NCBI GenBank assembly: GCA_013396655.1
Contig: WBMV01007704.1
Coordinates: forward strand, 812,153 to 876,152
Direction: 5' to 3'
Length of the DNA stretch: 64,000 nt
Origin: Campylorhamphus procurvoides
Taxonomy: Eukaryota; Chordata; Aves; Passeriformes; Dendrocolaptidae
Below the pieces are notes generated by a model. The model searched no databases, was not told where the DNA came from, and saw only the letters and a list, made by a program, of their open reading frames with translations. The translations under genes were made by a program, and so were the position numbers. Positions 1-38,319 of the stretch are shown here, in pieces; positions within the stretch are counted from its first letter, which is position 1, and every line of letters starts with the position of its first letter.

Positions 1-331
1 CTGGCAAATTGCTTTAAGCAGAATTCTTCTGCTTAAGCAGAAATAAGCAAAAGCCTACACACTCTGTGCCTTGGAAGGGTGAATTCTGGGCAGGTTTAAA
101 TCTTGCCTAAATGTACAGGTCATGTTAAGATACAATTTGCTTATGACAAAAGAGGAAAAGACATTTTTAAGATGCACATTATTTGGCTAGTTTTTTGTGT
201 TGTAATTAGTGCTGACTCTACATTAATCAGGTCTCTAAATGTAGTGGAAATAGTGTAATTTATTATCTGAAAGGTAAGTGAAATAGATTTTTATTTGAAT
301 GATTTCAGATAGTATGAAATTACTCTTTCAG
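1..331 (+). other. PPFIA1: PPFIA1 intron upstream of the first visible exon
   Basis: AT-rich intronic sequence ending in a CAG acceptor at 329-331. It contains a consensus-looking donor (AAG/GTAAGT) at 274, but the 43-nt segment before it would break frame, so no exon is called. Nothing else is recognised. Confidence 0.8.
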
Positions 332-28773
<28,442 letters not shown>

Positions 28774-30082
28774 AGCCTTCTCCTGGTGAGTAAAGCTGAT
28801 AGGTCTGCCAGTAAAGCAGCTATTTATGCAATGAAAATCAGGTGTTTTATTACACTGATTTTACATACTTAGAAAACTGTTGAACTTTTCAGGCTAGATT
28901 TGTATTAAAAATCTAGAGCTTATTTCCTGCAATGGTGGCTGGGTATTTAAATACTTAGTTTTGTCGATATTGTAGCTTTTTGAAGGTTTTTAAACAGCCT
29001 CAAAAAGGGCTTGTGCTAAATAGCTTTGTAGAAAGTGTTGAAATCAAAATTTGGATGAAACGCAGCTCCTGAAGTGGGGAGGAGGGAAGAGAGCTGAACT
29101 GGGCATGTAAAGGGAAGGAGTTTAGTCTGTGACACTTCACTTCTGTGTATTGATCTTGCAGGGTCTTTGCTTGGTCAGTTATCCCACTAAAACATACTTT
29201 GGTGTTGAATGGTTACAGGGATAATTCCATAGTTTTCCAGTGCTTGGATCCTCTGTGCCAGTGTGATTGCTCAGACTGGCTAGCTGGAGTTAGGTAACTG
29301 CAGCCTAAATTGGGAGCAGTGCTGACAGTAGAAGGCAGCTTGATAACACATGTGTTGTGGCTGGGGAAAGATCCACAGTCCTGTCTTACTCCAGCATTTT
29401 GAATGTTTCTTCAGCAGCCTCGGCTGTGTTTTCTCATGAACAGTATTTCTCTCATTTTGCAAGCAAGTCAGGAAGCTACATTTTTGAATTTTTACTATAG
29501 TGGATTTAAAAAAATATAAAATAATTCAGTCAATCTTTCTCCCTAATTGGTATCTTTCATGGACTGTAAATTGTCTCTTCTTTCTTCTTACTGGTAGCAC
29601 CCCTTGCAGCTCATGCGTGGGCTGCCTTTTCTTCACATTCTGAACATTTTTGCATCTTTGGGTTTGGTTCTAAAGAGTTCTTATGTATGTAATGCTGTGA
29701 AGGGAAACTCCTGCACAAGGAAAGCCAGACCATGTGGATATGTCAGTTCATCATCTCAGGGGCTGTCTTCAAGTGTTTTTAGTGCCAAGGAACCAAGGTT
29801 TCAGTCTTCCCCTCTCTTTCAGGATTTTCTGTAGTCAGGTGACTTGAGATAAAAATCTTGGAAGCAGAAATGTTTGACCTGGTGTACTTTACTCTGCATT
29901 GCAGGAGGCAGTAAAATTACATGCAACGTGGCATGGCAATATTTTGATGCATGACTGCTGCACTACTGACCTGTTTGTGAGAATCTTACAAGGAAATATT
30001 GTTAAAAACCTGCTAATGGTTGTTTTTTGTGTCTCTTTTCCTTTTTGTTTGTTTCTTGTTTGTTTTGTTGTTGTTTTTACAG

Positions 30083-31500
30083 TTTACCCACACTATTTCT
30101 ACCGGTGATATGCAGCATTTTGAACATTTGGAACCTTAACCTGTTAATACTTGTTAAATGGACACTTTGAGATATTTTATTACAGAGTTTTTAATTAGCA
30201 AATAAATTCATGAGTACTATAGAGAAAATATTTTAGAATCTAAATGTTTCTTATATTTATGTGACTTCTCATTTATATAGTTACTTACTTTTTCTGTTTC
30301 TATTCAGTCTACAAATCAAATCATTGCTGATTTTTTTATTCTAATTTTAGTCTTTCCAACTGAATGTACTGTAATGCTTGTATGTATATGTCCCTATGAG
30401 CAATATAGGGTTTTTGTAAATTATGCAGTTACTGTAATTACCATTGTTTTTTAATAATGAAACTGAAGGTGAAAAGGATTTTAATACCTTTGTAAAAGTA
30501 TCATGACACCGAGCAGTATATATTTTGTCTTTTTGGAGCTGTTGGATCTGAGAACAAGCCCAGCTGTTTTCAGGTGAGCAGATGCTGGTGCAGAAGGTGC
30601 GGTACACGAGTGTCCTTCTCCTCAGAGCTGTACCTTGCCACACAGAGGACCTGTCCAGTAGTGGCAATTTGTCTTTATTTAAAGTAGAACTTGTTTTAAG
30701 AGCTGGGAGGAACTCTGACACAGAGGAAAACACGTTCTATAAGTGATTGACTCACTCATAACACTCTCTGCTGTATTTGTAAAGTGACTCTTCACAGTGA
30801 CTGAAAACAAGCCATAAACCAAGAACTGTTTGTACTTTTTCTTTTCCTTAACTGAGGAAGACAGACTTCATAATGATTCCTGGTCGTAAGCCACAGGCCA
30901 CAGAGAGGTGGGGGGTTTTTGTCCTAATCTTTTTGATTGAAAACACTTGTGTAAAGATGCAGGTGGGACTAGTTTTAATGGACCAATCTTAAGGCACTGC
31001 AGCCTCCTGTCAAATGGGTAGGGAAAGATGAAGGTACCATGGGCTGAACATTAAAGCAGTGCATCTTCTAATAAAGGCCTTACTTTTCTTATGTAAGTCA
31101 TCCTATGTGTTTTGTAAACTTGTTCTAAAGAGTTGTCTGGACTTTACTTTTGATGGGTGTAGCCATTTTGGACTGTATGAGTAGAAAATGTATCTGATAC
31201 TTGTAAATGGCATATTAAAAAGCCAGCAAGAATCTGTTCAGATGGTGCATTATTTATTATGCAACTATATATATAGCATGTCCTTTTTTCTTATTTTGTT
31301 TTCCACTTTTAACTTGCTTGTAAAACTGAAATTCATTGTTACTGTTCTGTTTTTTTCTATTAATCTTTTGTGTATTTTCAGATTATGTAACAATATGTAC
31401 AGTCTACTTTTGAACTATTTTTATCACAGTATTATTTATTGCTTTCTTTCAATAAAGTACTGATGCATTTTCCACTGCCAATAAAACACTATGGAAAAGC
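30083..31500 (+). other. PPFIA1: PPFIA1 3' UTR terminal exon
   Basis: Begins after a T-rich tract and ACAG at 30079-30082; the first bases TTTACCCACACTATTTCTAC resemble the vertebrate PPFIA1 3' UTR as I remember it. No coding potential follows. The 3' end is approximate: AATAAA hexamers at 31451 and 31480 are the best candidates, with a further one at 31552. The region is AT-rich with ATTTA-like elements. Confidence 0.75.
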
Positions 31501-31557
31501 TGAGATCTAATTGTGTGCAGGCAGAAACTTTTGCAGTGAGTGGATATTGTCAATAAA
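31451..31557 (+). terminator. PPFIA1: PPFIA1 polyadenylation signal cluster
   Basis: Three AATAAA hexamers at 31451, 31480 and 31552 within about 105 nt, followed by T/G-rich sequence. Another AATAAA at 30201 could give a short 3' UTR. Which are used cannot be told from sequence. Confidence 0.7.
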
Positions 31558-31579
31558 GCATCTTCATGATTGTTTGCTG

Positions 31580-33930
31580 CCCTGTAGATCTTGTTACAAA
31601 TGATGACCTTTCTCCAGTAGGAAAAAAAAACCCCTCCATTAGAGGTGACATTTTCTTTGGAATTGTTCAAGTTCACATGCATTAATCAGTTTTGGAAAAC
31701 CAGTTTTCCGAAGAAAACTGCTTTATTGCCTCCTTCTCCTTGTAGTGACAGCTTTGATTTGCTTTTAAAAATGGTAACAAAAGCTACCACACAATTCAGT
31801 GTATTCTGGTCCATGTGATGAAGATTGGAGTGCTGTTCTAGATGGCAGCAGCAGTTGCTTTGTTAATAAAATGAGATTATGACCATAGTGATACCTGGAG
31901 AGAAACACAGGAGTTGAGGGAACCAAGAAAAACTGGGTCACAATAGGGCTGTTTCTGTCCATTTTAATACATTTGTAAACCATTTCTCTTGTACAAGAGA
32001 AGACAGAAAGATAAAGCTACAGAATAATGGAAGCAGTAGTGAAGCATATTCCATCATGTCCTCTGGATGGAGAGCAGGAATGCCTGGAATGGAGAAATAC
32101 TGTCATTGATGCTCTAAGTGTTGTTCAATAATGCATCTCTGTTTGTCTCGCTTGTCTGTATGAGTTGCTATCTGTTCATTTTGCAGGCTCTTTTATACTT
32201 TCAGAGAATCTATCTTTCTAGAAAAAGCTAAAATGGAACTGCAGAAGGTGGTCCTGACTCACTGTTCAGCTGAACTTCACTGTTTAGAGAAAAATTGCAT
32301 AGCTGTTGCTGGTCACTGATGTGATAGTGGGTGTTCAAAGTCATGTATTGTTGCTTCTCAAAAGTGAAACCAATGCGGGATAGACTTGTAAAATGTGAAA
32401 AGAAAATGCATTTATTATTTTAAGGCTGTAAAACCTTAACTGTTATGGAACAATGGAACTGACATGAGAGCTAGAATAAATGAGTGAAATGGCAAAAGCT
32501 TTCATGAACTGGCACAACTGTGTGGTGACTTCCTTCTGAGTTACACAGCAAACCTGTCGTGGAGAAAACAAGGAAAACATTCATTTTAATAACACACACA
32601 CCCCCCCGCCCACTAAAAAACACTGTGGAAAAGGCACATGGGTATGTTACACTAACCTTTAAATGATGCTGGATCAAATACTGCTTTTTGTAAAATTAGA
32701 GGCTTTGGTTGGAAAAAGTGCTATAAAAATTAAAAGTATACATTCTGTGTGCACTGAGGAGATGGCAGAATTACCTGAGTGAACCTCAAACTTGCAATTT
32801 TTTGGTGTTTAGAGGACAGGGAAGCTCGAAGCAGATGTCTTGACTTGCTCCCTTCAAACTGATGTAGAATCAAAGGCCAAGAAGCTGCTTGAGCAGTGCC
32901 TTTTGGACAGCAGTGACTCACAGTGCCAACATTTGCAGAAAGGTGAAGTAGAATAAATTCAAAGCAGAATTTATCTTCCTGGAGCTTGGTAAACTAAAGA
33001 TTGTGAGGGAAGGGCAGCAAGATAAATTTTCAGATAAAAATTGACACCAAGTTATGTTTGGGAGTGGTATTTTTTTCAAGGAACTAAAGAGTTACTTTGG
33101 CTTTGAAGGAAAATTCTTCCTTTTTCATTGTCGCGGTTGTAGATTTGGTACACTGCTTAAAGTCAAGTTATTCTAAATTTAATTAATTTCACTTTTTGTT
33201 AATAAGGTTTTTGAGGGGAAAAAGGCAATTGCAGTTAACTTAGGTAGCAGTGCCTTGTGGTTTTATATGGGATGTTGAAACGGATAAAAAAATATATGTG
33301 TGGTTGGTGTTCCTACCTGTACATGGAGGGCCAGGGGAAGACTCCAAAGGGCACAGGTTGGAGCCAGAAGCAATGCCCAAAGATTCAGTCTCTGACCTGT
33401 GCTCTCCTCCAGCAGACAGCTTTTTGAGGGTAAATTTAGCCCAGTTTTTAAAATATGCTGTATTCAGTTTATAGGGTAAGTTGCACTGTATTTAATCCAG
33501 AAAAAAGTAATTGAGACAGTTTATTCTGTGAACTGGCTGCATTTGGAAATAAGTCACATTCCTGTTCACCTGGACTTTTTTTCCATTACCCTTTATTAGA
33601 GTTTGAGTTTTTATGTTCTGTTTTTCACTGGAAATGTCATTCCTTGGAGTCTCCCCTCCTCCAAGAGACACGGTGGGCAGACAATTCTTCCTACTGCAGT
33701 GCTAAGGCTACATTTTTAAACCCTGCCTTGCTTTCCTTTTGGCATCTGTTCACGTTAAATCCCTTGGGAACAGTCAGACTGCTGATAAAAGTGATGGAAA
33801 CTGGAAACCCTCGGGGACAGGGCAGTTGTGGTGTCCAAAACACGATGGGGCAAAAGTAAGTATTGAACAAACAAACAAACCACAAGAGCAACAACAACAA
33901 CAAAACCCAACAACAACAAAACCCCCCAAA
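31580..33930. other. Intergenic region between PPFIA1 and CTTN
   Basis: About 2.3 kb with no exon, RNA gene or recognisable mobile element. The open frames present are short and lack family features. It ends in A/C-rich simple sequence (ACAACAACA and AAAC runs at 33,867-33,930). Confidence 0.7.
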
Positions 33931-33933
33931 AAA

Positions 33934-34258
33934 CAGCCGGGGGGGAGGGAAGGAAGAGGGTAAAATGCTAAAAAAAAGGGAAGGAAAAAGGAGAAAAAAG
34001 AGGAAGGAAAAAATAGGAGAAAAAGGGGAGGGGGAGGAAGGTGAAAAAGGTGGGGGAAAAAGGAAGGAGAAAGAAAAAAACGGAAAAAGAGGTAGGGAAA
34101 AATATATAAACGAGAAAGGAAAAAAGAGGTAGGGAGAAAATATAAAAAAGGAAGAAAAAAAGAGGTAAAAAAAGAGGAAGGAAGACAGAAAAAAGGTAGG
34201 GAAAAAGAAAAAAATATAAAAGAGGAAGGAAAAAAGAGATTAAAAAAGCGGGGGACGA
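33934..34258. repeat. Polypurine (GA-rich) low-complexity tract
   Basis: About 325 bp that is almost entirely A and G on the + strand with rare interruptions. It is built from variants of GGAAGGAAAAAAG, AGGTAGGGAAAAA and AAATATAAA. It lies roughly 400 bp upstream of the CTTN CpG-rich region. The long open frames on either strand here are products of low complexity, not genes. Confidence 0.9.
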
Positions 34259-34389
34259 GAACAAGCTGGGAAAACTGTTCAAAGCTGCCCCTGTGGCCAT
34301 TTTAAAACTCCTGATGATGCAGTTTTGGGATACTGGCTGGGCAGCGGGTTCTTCCCAGCTAAAGAAACGGGAAGGAGCCGCTCCTCGGA

Positions 34390-34665
34390 CACATCCCTCC
34401 ATCCCTGCCCGGGGCAGTGTTCCTCATCCCATCCCTCCATCCATCCCTGCCTGGGGCAGTGTTCCCCATCCCATCCCATCCCATCCCATCCCTCCATCCA
34501 TCCCTGCCCGCGGCAGCGTTCCTCCTCCCATCCCTCCATCCCTGCCCGGGNNNNNNNNNNNNNNNNNNNNNNNNNNNNNNNNCACCCCACCCCGCCCCCT
34601 CCCTGCCCGGGGCAGTGTCCCCCATCCCATCCCATCCCATCCCGCTCCATCCCAGCCCGGGGCGG
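34390..34665. repeat. C-rich minisatellite with embedded sequence gap
   Basis: Imperfect units carrying CATCCCTGCCCGGGGCAGTG followed by variable numbers of the CCCAT pentamer. The array is interrupted by 32 N at 34551-34582, evidently a gap in a hard-to-sequence repeat, so its true length is unknown. Confidence 0.9.
34551..34582. other. Assembly gap (32 N)
   Basis: A run of 32 N within the C-rich minisatellite. Its size may be nominal. Confidence 0.98.
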
Positions 34666-34669
34666 TGCC

Positions 34670-34845
34670 TGTCCCCGCAGAGCCCCGCCCGCCGGGGCGG
34701 AGCGTGTCCCGTTCCCACCTGGAGCCGGGAAGAGGAAGTGGGATCTGGGGAGGAGCGGAAATTGCAGCAGCAGGAGCAGGAGCAGGAGCAGGGCAGGCGG
34801 CCGGGAGCGCCAGCGGGGCCGAGCGGGAGCAGCACGGGAGGTGCC
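34670..34845 (+). promoter_or_regulatory. CTTN: Probable CTTN CpG-island promoter and noncoding first exon
   Basis: CpG-rich sequence with GC boxes (CCCCGCCC at 34683, GGGGCGG at 34694), an ETS-like GAGGAAGTG at 34732 and GCGGAAAT near 34756, then CAGGAG repeats. A possible first-exon donor (CC/GTGAGC) is at 34846. No TATA box was seen, as is common for broadly expressed genes. Exact start sites and first-exon limits cannot be fixed without transcript data. Confidence 0.6.
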
Positions 34846-34906
34846 GTGAGCGGGGATGGGGATGGGAATGGGAATGGGGTGGGATGGAGAGGGAAGGGGG
34901 AGCATC

Positions 34907-35549
34907 ATCCCTCGGGCCCGGGGCTTCTGCCGGGAGGGGCTGCGTCTCGGGGTCCCGTCCTTAGGGCTGGCGGGGTCTGTGTGAGGGCTCGGAGCGGTGT
35001 CCGAGCTCGGGGGGCAGAGCTCGGGATGGGGGAGCCGCACCCCGGAGCCCCGTGCCTTCGGAGCGCCCAAAATCCAGCCGGGAAAGGGCGGGCAGATCCC
35101 CCCGGGAAAGGGGGGGTCAGATCCCTGGGAAAAGGAGGAAAATCCCCGGGAAAGGGGGGGCAGATCCCTGGGAAAAGGAGGAAAATCCCCGGGAAAGGGG
35201 GGGACAGATCCACCCTGGGAAAGGGAGGAAAATCCCTGGGAAAGGGGGGCAGATCCCTGGGAAAATGAGGAAGATCCCTGGGAAAGGGGGGAGGGGGGCA
35301 GATCCTCCCCGGGAAAGGGGGAGCAGATCTCCCCCGGGGAAGGGGCACATCCCTGGGAAAGAGGGAAGTTCCCCGAGGTGTGTGCCCCCATCCATCATCC
35401 CGGTGCGTGCCCCATCCGCATCCCTTGTCGCTCTCCCCACGAAATGTGCCCACGCGGGTGGGTGAGTCACGGGCTGGAATCCCTGGAAGGGATGCTGGAA
35501 CAGCGGCCAGGATCGGGATGGGACCCCCGGCCACCGGGCTGCTCCTTCG
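34907..35549. repeat. First copy of a near-identical segment flanking a single N
   Basis: This 643-bp segment is repeated at 35551-36236 with only a few substitutions and one fewer 43-bp minisatellite unit. The two copies abut a lone N at 35550. This looks like unmerged alleles or a failed gap closure rather than a real duplication. Confidence 0.9.
35085..35375. repeat. G-rich 43-bp minisatellite, copy in first duplicate
   Basis: Tandem units built on CAGATCCCTGGGAAAAGGAG and GAAAATCCCCGGGAAAGGGG, period 43 bp, with degenerate half-units towards the 3' side. Runs of four to eight G recur every 20-25 nt, giving G-quadruplex potential. Long minus-strand open frames (Pro/Phe/Ser repeats) cross it because the period and composition avoid stops; they are not genes. 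Confidence 0.85.
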
Positions 35550-35550
35550 N
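35550..35550. other. Single N joining two repeated segments
   Basis: The base lies exactly at the junction of the duplicated 643/686-bp segments, marking a scaffold or gap-fill join. Confidence 0.95.
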
Positions 35551-36236
35551 ATCCCTCGGGCCCGGGGCTTCTGCCGGGAGGGGCTGCGTCTCGGGGTCCC
35601 GTCCTTAGGGCTGGCGGGGTCTGTGTGAGGGCTCGGAGCGGTGTCCGAGCTCGGGGGGCAGAGCTCGGGATGGGGGAGCCGCACCCCGGAGCCCCGTGCC
35701 TTCGGAGCGCCCAAAATCCAGCCGGGAAAGGGCGGGCAGATCCCCCCGGGAAAGGGGGGGTCAGATCCCTGGGAAAAGGAGGAAAATCCCCGGGAAAGGG
35801 GGGGCAGATCCCTGGGAAAAGGAGGAAAATCCCCGGGAAAGGGGGGGCAGATCCCTGGGAAAAGGAGGAAAATCCCCGGGAAAGGGGGGGGCAGATCCAC
35901 CCCGGGAAAGGGAGGAAAATCCCTGGGAAAGGGGGGCAGATCCCTGGGAAAAGGAGGAAGATCCCTGGGAAAGGGGGGAGGGGGGCAGATCCTCCCCGGG
36001 AAAGGGGGAGCAGATCTCCCCCGGGGAAGGGGCACATCCCTGGGAAAGAGGGAAGTTCCCCGAGGTGTGTGCCCCCATCCATCATCCCGGTGCGTGCCCC
36101 ATCCGCATCCCTTGTCGCTCTCCCCACGAAATGTGCCCACGCGGGTGGGTGAGTCACGGGCTGGAATCCCTGGAAGGGATGCTGGGACAGCGGCCAGGAT
36201 CGGGATGGGACCCCCGGCCACCGGGCTGCTCCTTCG
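35551..36236. repeat. Second copy of the duplicated segment
   Basis: 686 bp matching 34907-35549 end to end (both start ATCCCTCGGGCCCGG and end CTGCTCCTTCG). It has one additional 43-bp minisatellite unit and a few single-base differences. Sequence continues normally after 36236. Confidence 0.9.
35728..36060. repeat. G-rich 43-bp minisatellite, copy in second duplicate
   Basis: Same array as at 35085-35375 with one more 43-bp unit; CAGATCCCTGGG starts at 35762, 35805 and 35848, then CAGATCCACC at 35892. It lies in the probable first intron of CTTN. Confidence 0.85.
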
Positions 36237-38235
36237 GGCTGGGAAGGTGTGGGGCTGTATCCAGCATCAGAGAGAAGGGCGGTGGGTCCTGCGTGGGAAT
36301 GCCCCCCTCCTGGGCTGTTGTCCGTGAGAGTTCCATGAGGAAGCGATGAAAGAATCCAGCTGTGGCTCCTTCTAATGCTGAATTTGGGGAGCTCGTCAGG
36401 CCAATCGAGTAGCTGAGGAAAAGGTTGTGTTCTGCACCAAGTGTCATATCCATTCCCCACGCACAGCTGTGCCCCGGGCTCAGCCCTTGCCACCCGAATC
36501 CCATTTGGAAATCTCCTGCACTGCTGGGGCAGAGAGGGGCGGATACAAAGCCATCCCGATGAGGAGAAGTTACAAAGTTAGAACTTGGACCTCACCTTGA
36601 ATTTTATTATTGAGCTAGTTCGGTTCTGCTTTTCGAGGCTTTTTGGTTTTATTTTTTTTTTGGTGAGTGGTTGGATTTTAGTAGGAAGCAGCAGGAAAAT
36701 CTGAGACAAGATCTCAGACGAGAGAAGGCTTTGCACAAGCTATTCTAAGGACAGGGATAAAATACCAGTGTGTTTATAAACTTGTAGGCTGACAAGTCTT
36801 CTGCATATTAAGTGCTGTTATAAATGCTAGTTCCTTAATTGACAGAGGAACCTGGAGATGAGAGAGCTGAAGAAGCATAAAGGGGCATGTACTTACCAGG
36901 ATGCTCTGCTTGTACACCCTCCTCCTGGGCTGCTCCATCACTTGTTGCCTTGGTGTTTGGCTATCTGTTTTTCAGTTGTTCTCACTCACGTTGCCACTCC
37001 TGAAATTTCTGAAATGCTCCATGAAACTGGCTCATCAGCTCATTCTGTCAGGCTGTGGAACAAGCCTGACAGAACGAGCTGTGGGCTTTACCCATGGATT
37101 ATTAGTTATGCTTTTAAAAGGGAGTTTTTATTCCACCTACTGAATTATGGTTGAAATAATATGAGAATGAAATAGCCTGTGACAATCATCCTTAAAGTCT
37201 ATTCTCGATGAGAAAGATAAAGTGGACAGAATGATGGCATGTTAAAAAGCTGAACTCTAGTAGAAGAGCAAACAAAAATCCTTTCTCTGACCTGTGCATC
37301 TGAAAAAGCTGAGAGAATAGAAAGCTTGGGGTTTGATGTTTTAGTTTTGCTTTTTAGAATTTATTTGTTTTGACTTAACTAGGACAAAGGGTGTAAAACA
37401 CAGCCACACTCCACGCAGGTCTGGAATTCTGCTAACTAGTCACGTTCAGAAGTGTTAATTAAAAGCACCCAACTTGATACTCCACGGGGGATAAGGTGTC
37501 CCAAAAGTGAGATGCCCCAAATCATTAACCTCTTGGAAGTGCTGAATGTTATTTCTAGATGTCATTCCTTGCCTTTTTATGAGTCTTGCTTCGTGGCATC
37601 AGTGCTCTGTGTTTCTGCCGAAACAAACAAGATGCTGAGTTTGTTTATCTGTCTCAAAACTCAGAAACTTACGTTGTCTGTTGGGGGATTGTGTGCAAAG
37701 TCTTACAGTTGTTTGGATTTCTGTCATCAGGCTGAAACTCCTTACACAACCCATGATGTTGTGCAGGAGTAGTGTAGGTTATGCAGCCTGAAGAGCAGTG
37801 TCGTGCTCATCATTATTAATGATGGGGGAAAACCACCTTTTCCTGCACCTTAGCTATGCAGGGGTGCTGGAATTAGCAGCAGCCTTTGGAAGTGGATGTT
37901 GGCTTGGAAACCTGTTCGAGGAGAAGTCTTTGAGTGCGGTGAAGGAAGAAAAGACACGTGTTAATTTGAGCAAGGAAAGACTTCTTTGTTCTCTTTGAAA
38001 TCATGTCAGTGATGCCTCCTAACCTGCTACAGTGCAGATGGGAAACCTTAAAGGGGTTTTCAAAGCCCCCTGAGTGCCAGTGGTCAAAGCTGCTTTCACT
38101 GCAAGTGCAGCTTCTGGTGCTGTGGCTAAATAACATATTTTATTGGGAATTTTGGGCTCCATCTCTGTCAGTTTGTGCATCAGTGGGCTGTCTGGTGGCT
38201 GGAGGGTGACCCTGCATGTTGTGGTGGTGTTGCAG
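36237..38235 (+). other. CTTN: Probable CTTN 5' intron
   Basis: Runs from the CpG-rich region to the first coding exon. A noncoding exon could lie here; a segment after an ACAG acceptor at 36842-36845 was considered but is not supported. It contains a strong hairpin at 37019-37097, listed separately. No coding exon was recognised. Confidence 0.6.
37019..37097. other. Inverted repeat able to form a roughly 79-nt hairpin
   Basis: Arms 37037-37054 and 37063-37080 are 18 nt each and complementary at 17 positions (one A/C mismatch), with an 8-nt loop. Beyond a single bulged T, six further pairs including wobbles and an outer five-pair stem (CCATG with CATGG) extend the fold to 37019-37097 around a 5x5 internal loop. 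Size and shape are compatible with a microRNA precursor or an element remnant. I do not recognise the sequence. Confidence 0.55.
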
Positions 38236-38319
38236 ATGTGGAAGGCGATTGCAGGCCACACGGTCTCTGTGAGCCAGGATGACGGGGCTGACGACTGGGA
38301 GACAGATCCTGACTTCGTG
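38236..38319 (+). CDS. CTTN: CTTN first coding exon, acidic Arp2/3-binding region
   Basis: 28 codons beginning with the ATG itself: the acceptor TTGCAG directly abuts ATG. The translation starts [17 protein letters not shown] and continues with [10 protein letters not shown]; the DDW motif is the Arp2/3 contact. The start matches the known cortactin N terminus. It appears one residue shorter than human before DDW. Leaves in phase 0, donor GTATGG. Confidence 0.95.

Noticed and set aside
231..273. Possible extra PPFIA1 exon between a CAG acceptor and a perfect GTAAGT donor
   Set aside because: It is 43 nt long and would shift frame between two phase-0 exons, and the following intron would be only 58 nt. 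Treated as a decoy donor.
33863..34402. Lys/Glu/Gly-rich and Phe/Leu-rich open frames in the polypurine tract
   Set aside because: Low-complexity translation of simple sequence on both strands.
34279..36493. Long minus-strand open frames of 370-458 codons rich in Pro, Phe and Ser
   Set aside because: They run through N gaps and the G-rich minisatellite. The open frames come from repeat composition, differ only by frame, and have no family features.
36846..36900. Possible noncoding CTTN exon after an ACAG acceptor
   Set aside because: No convincing donor and no remembered match; transcript data would be needed.
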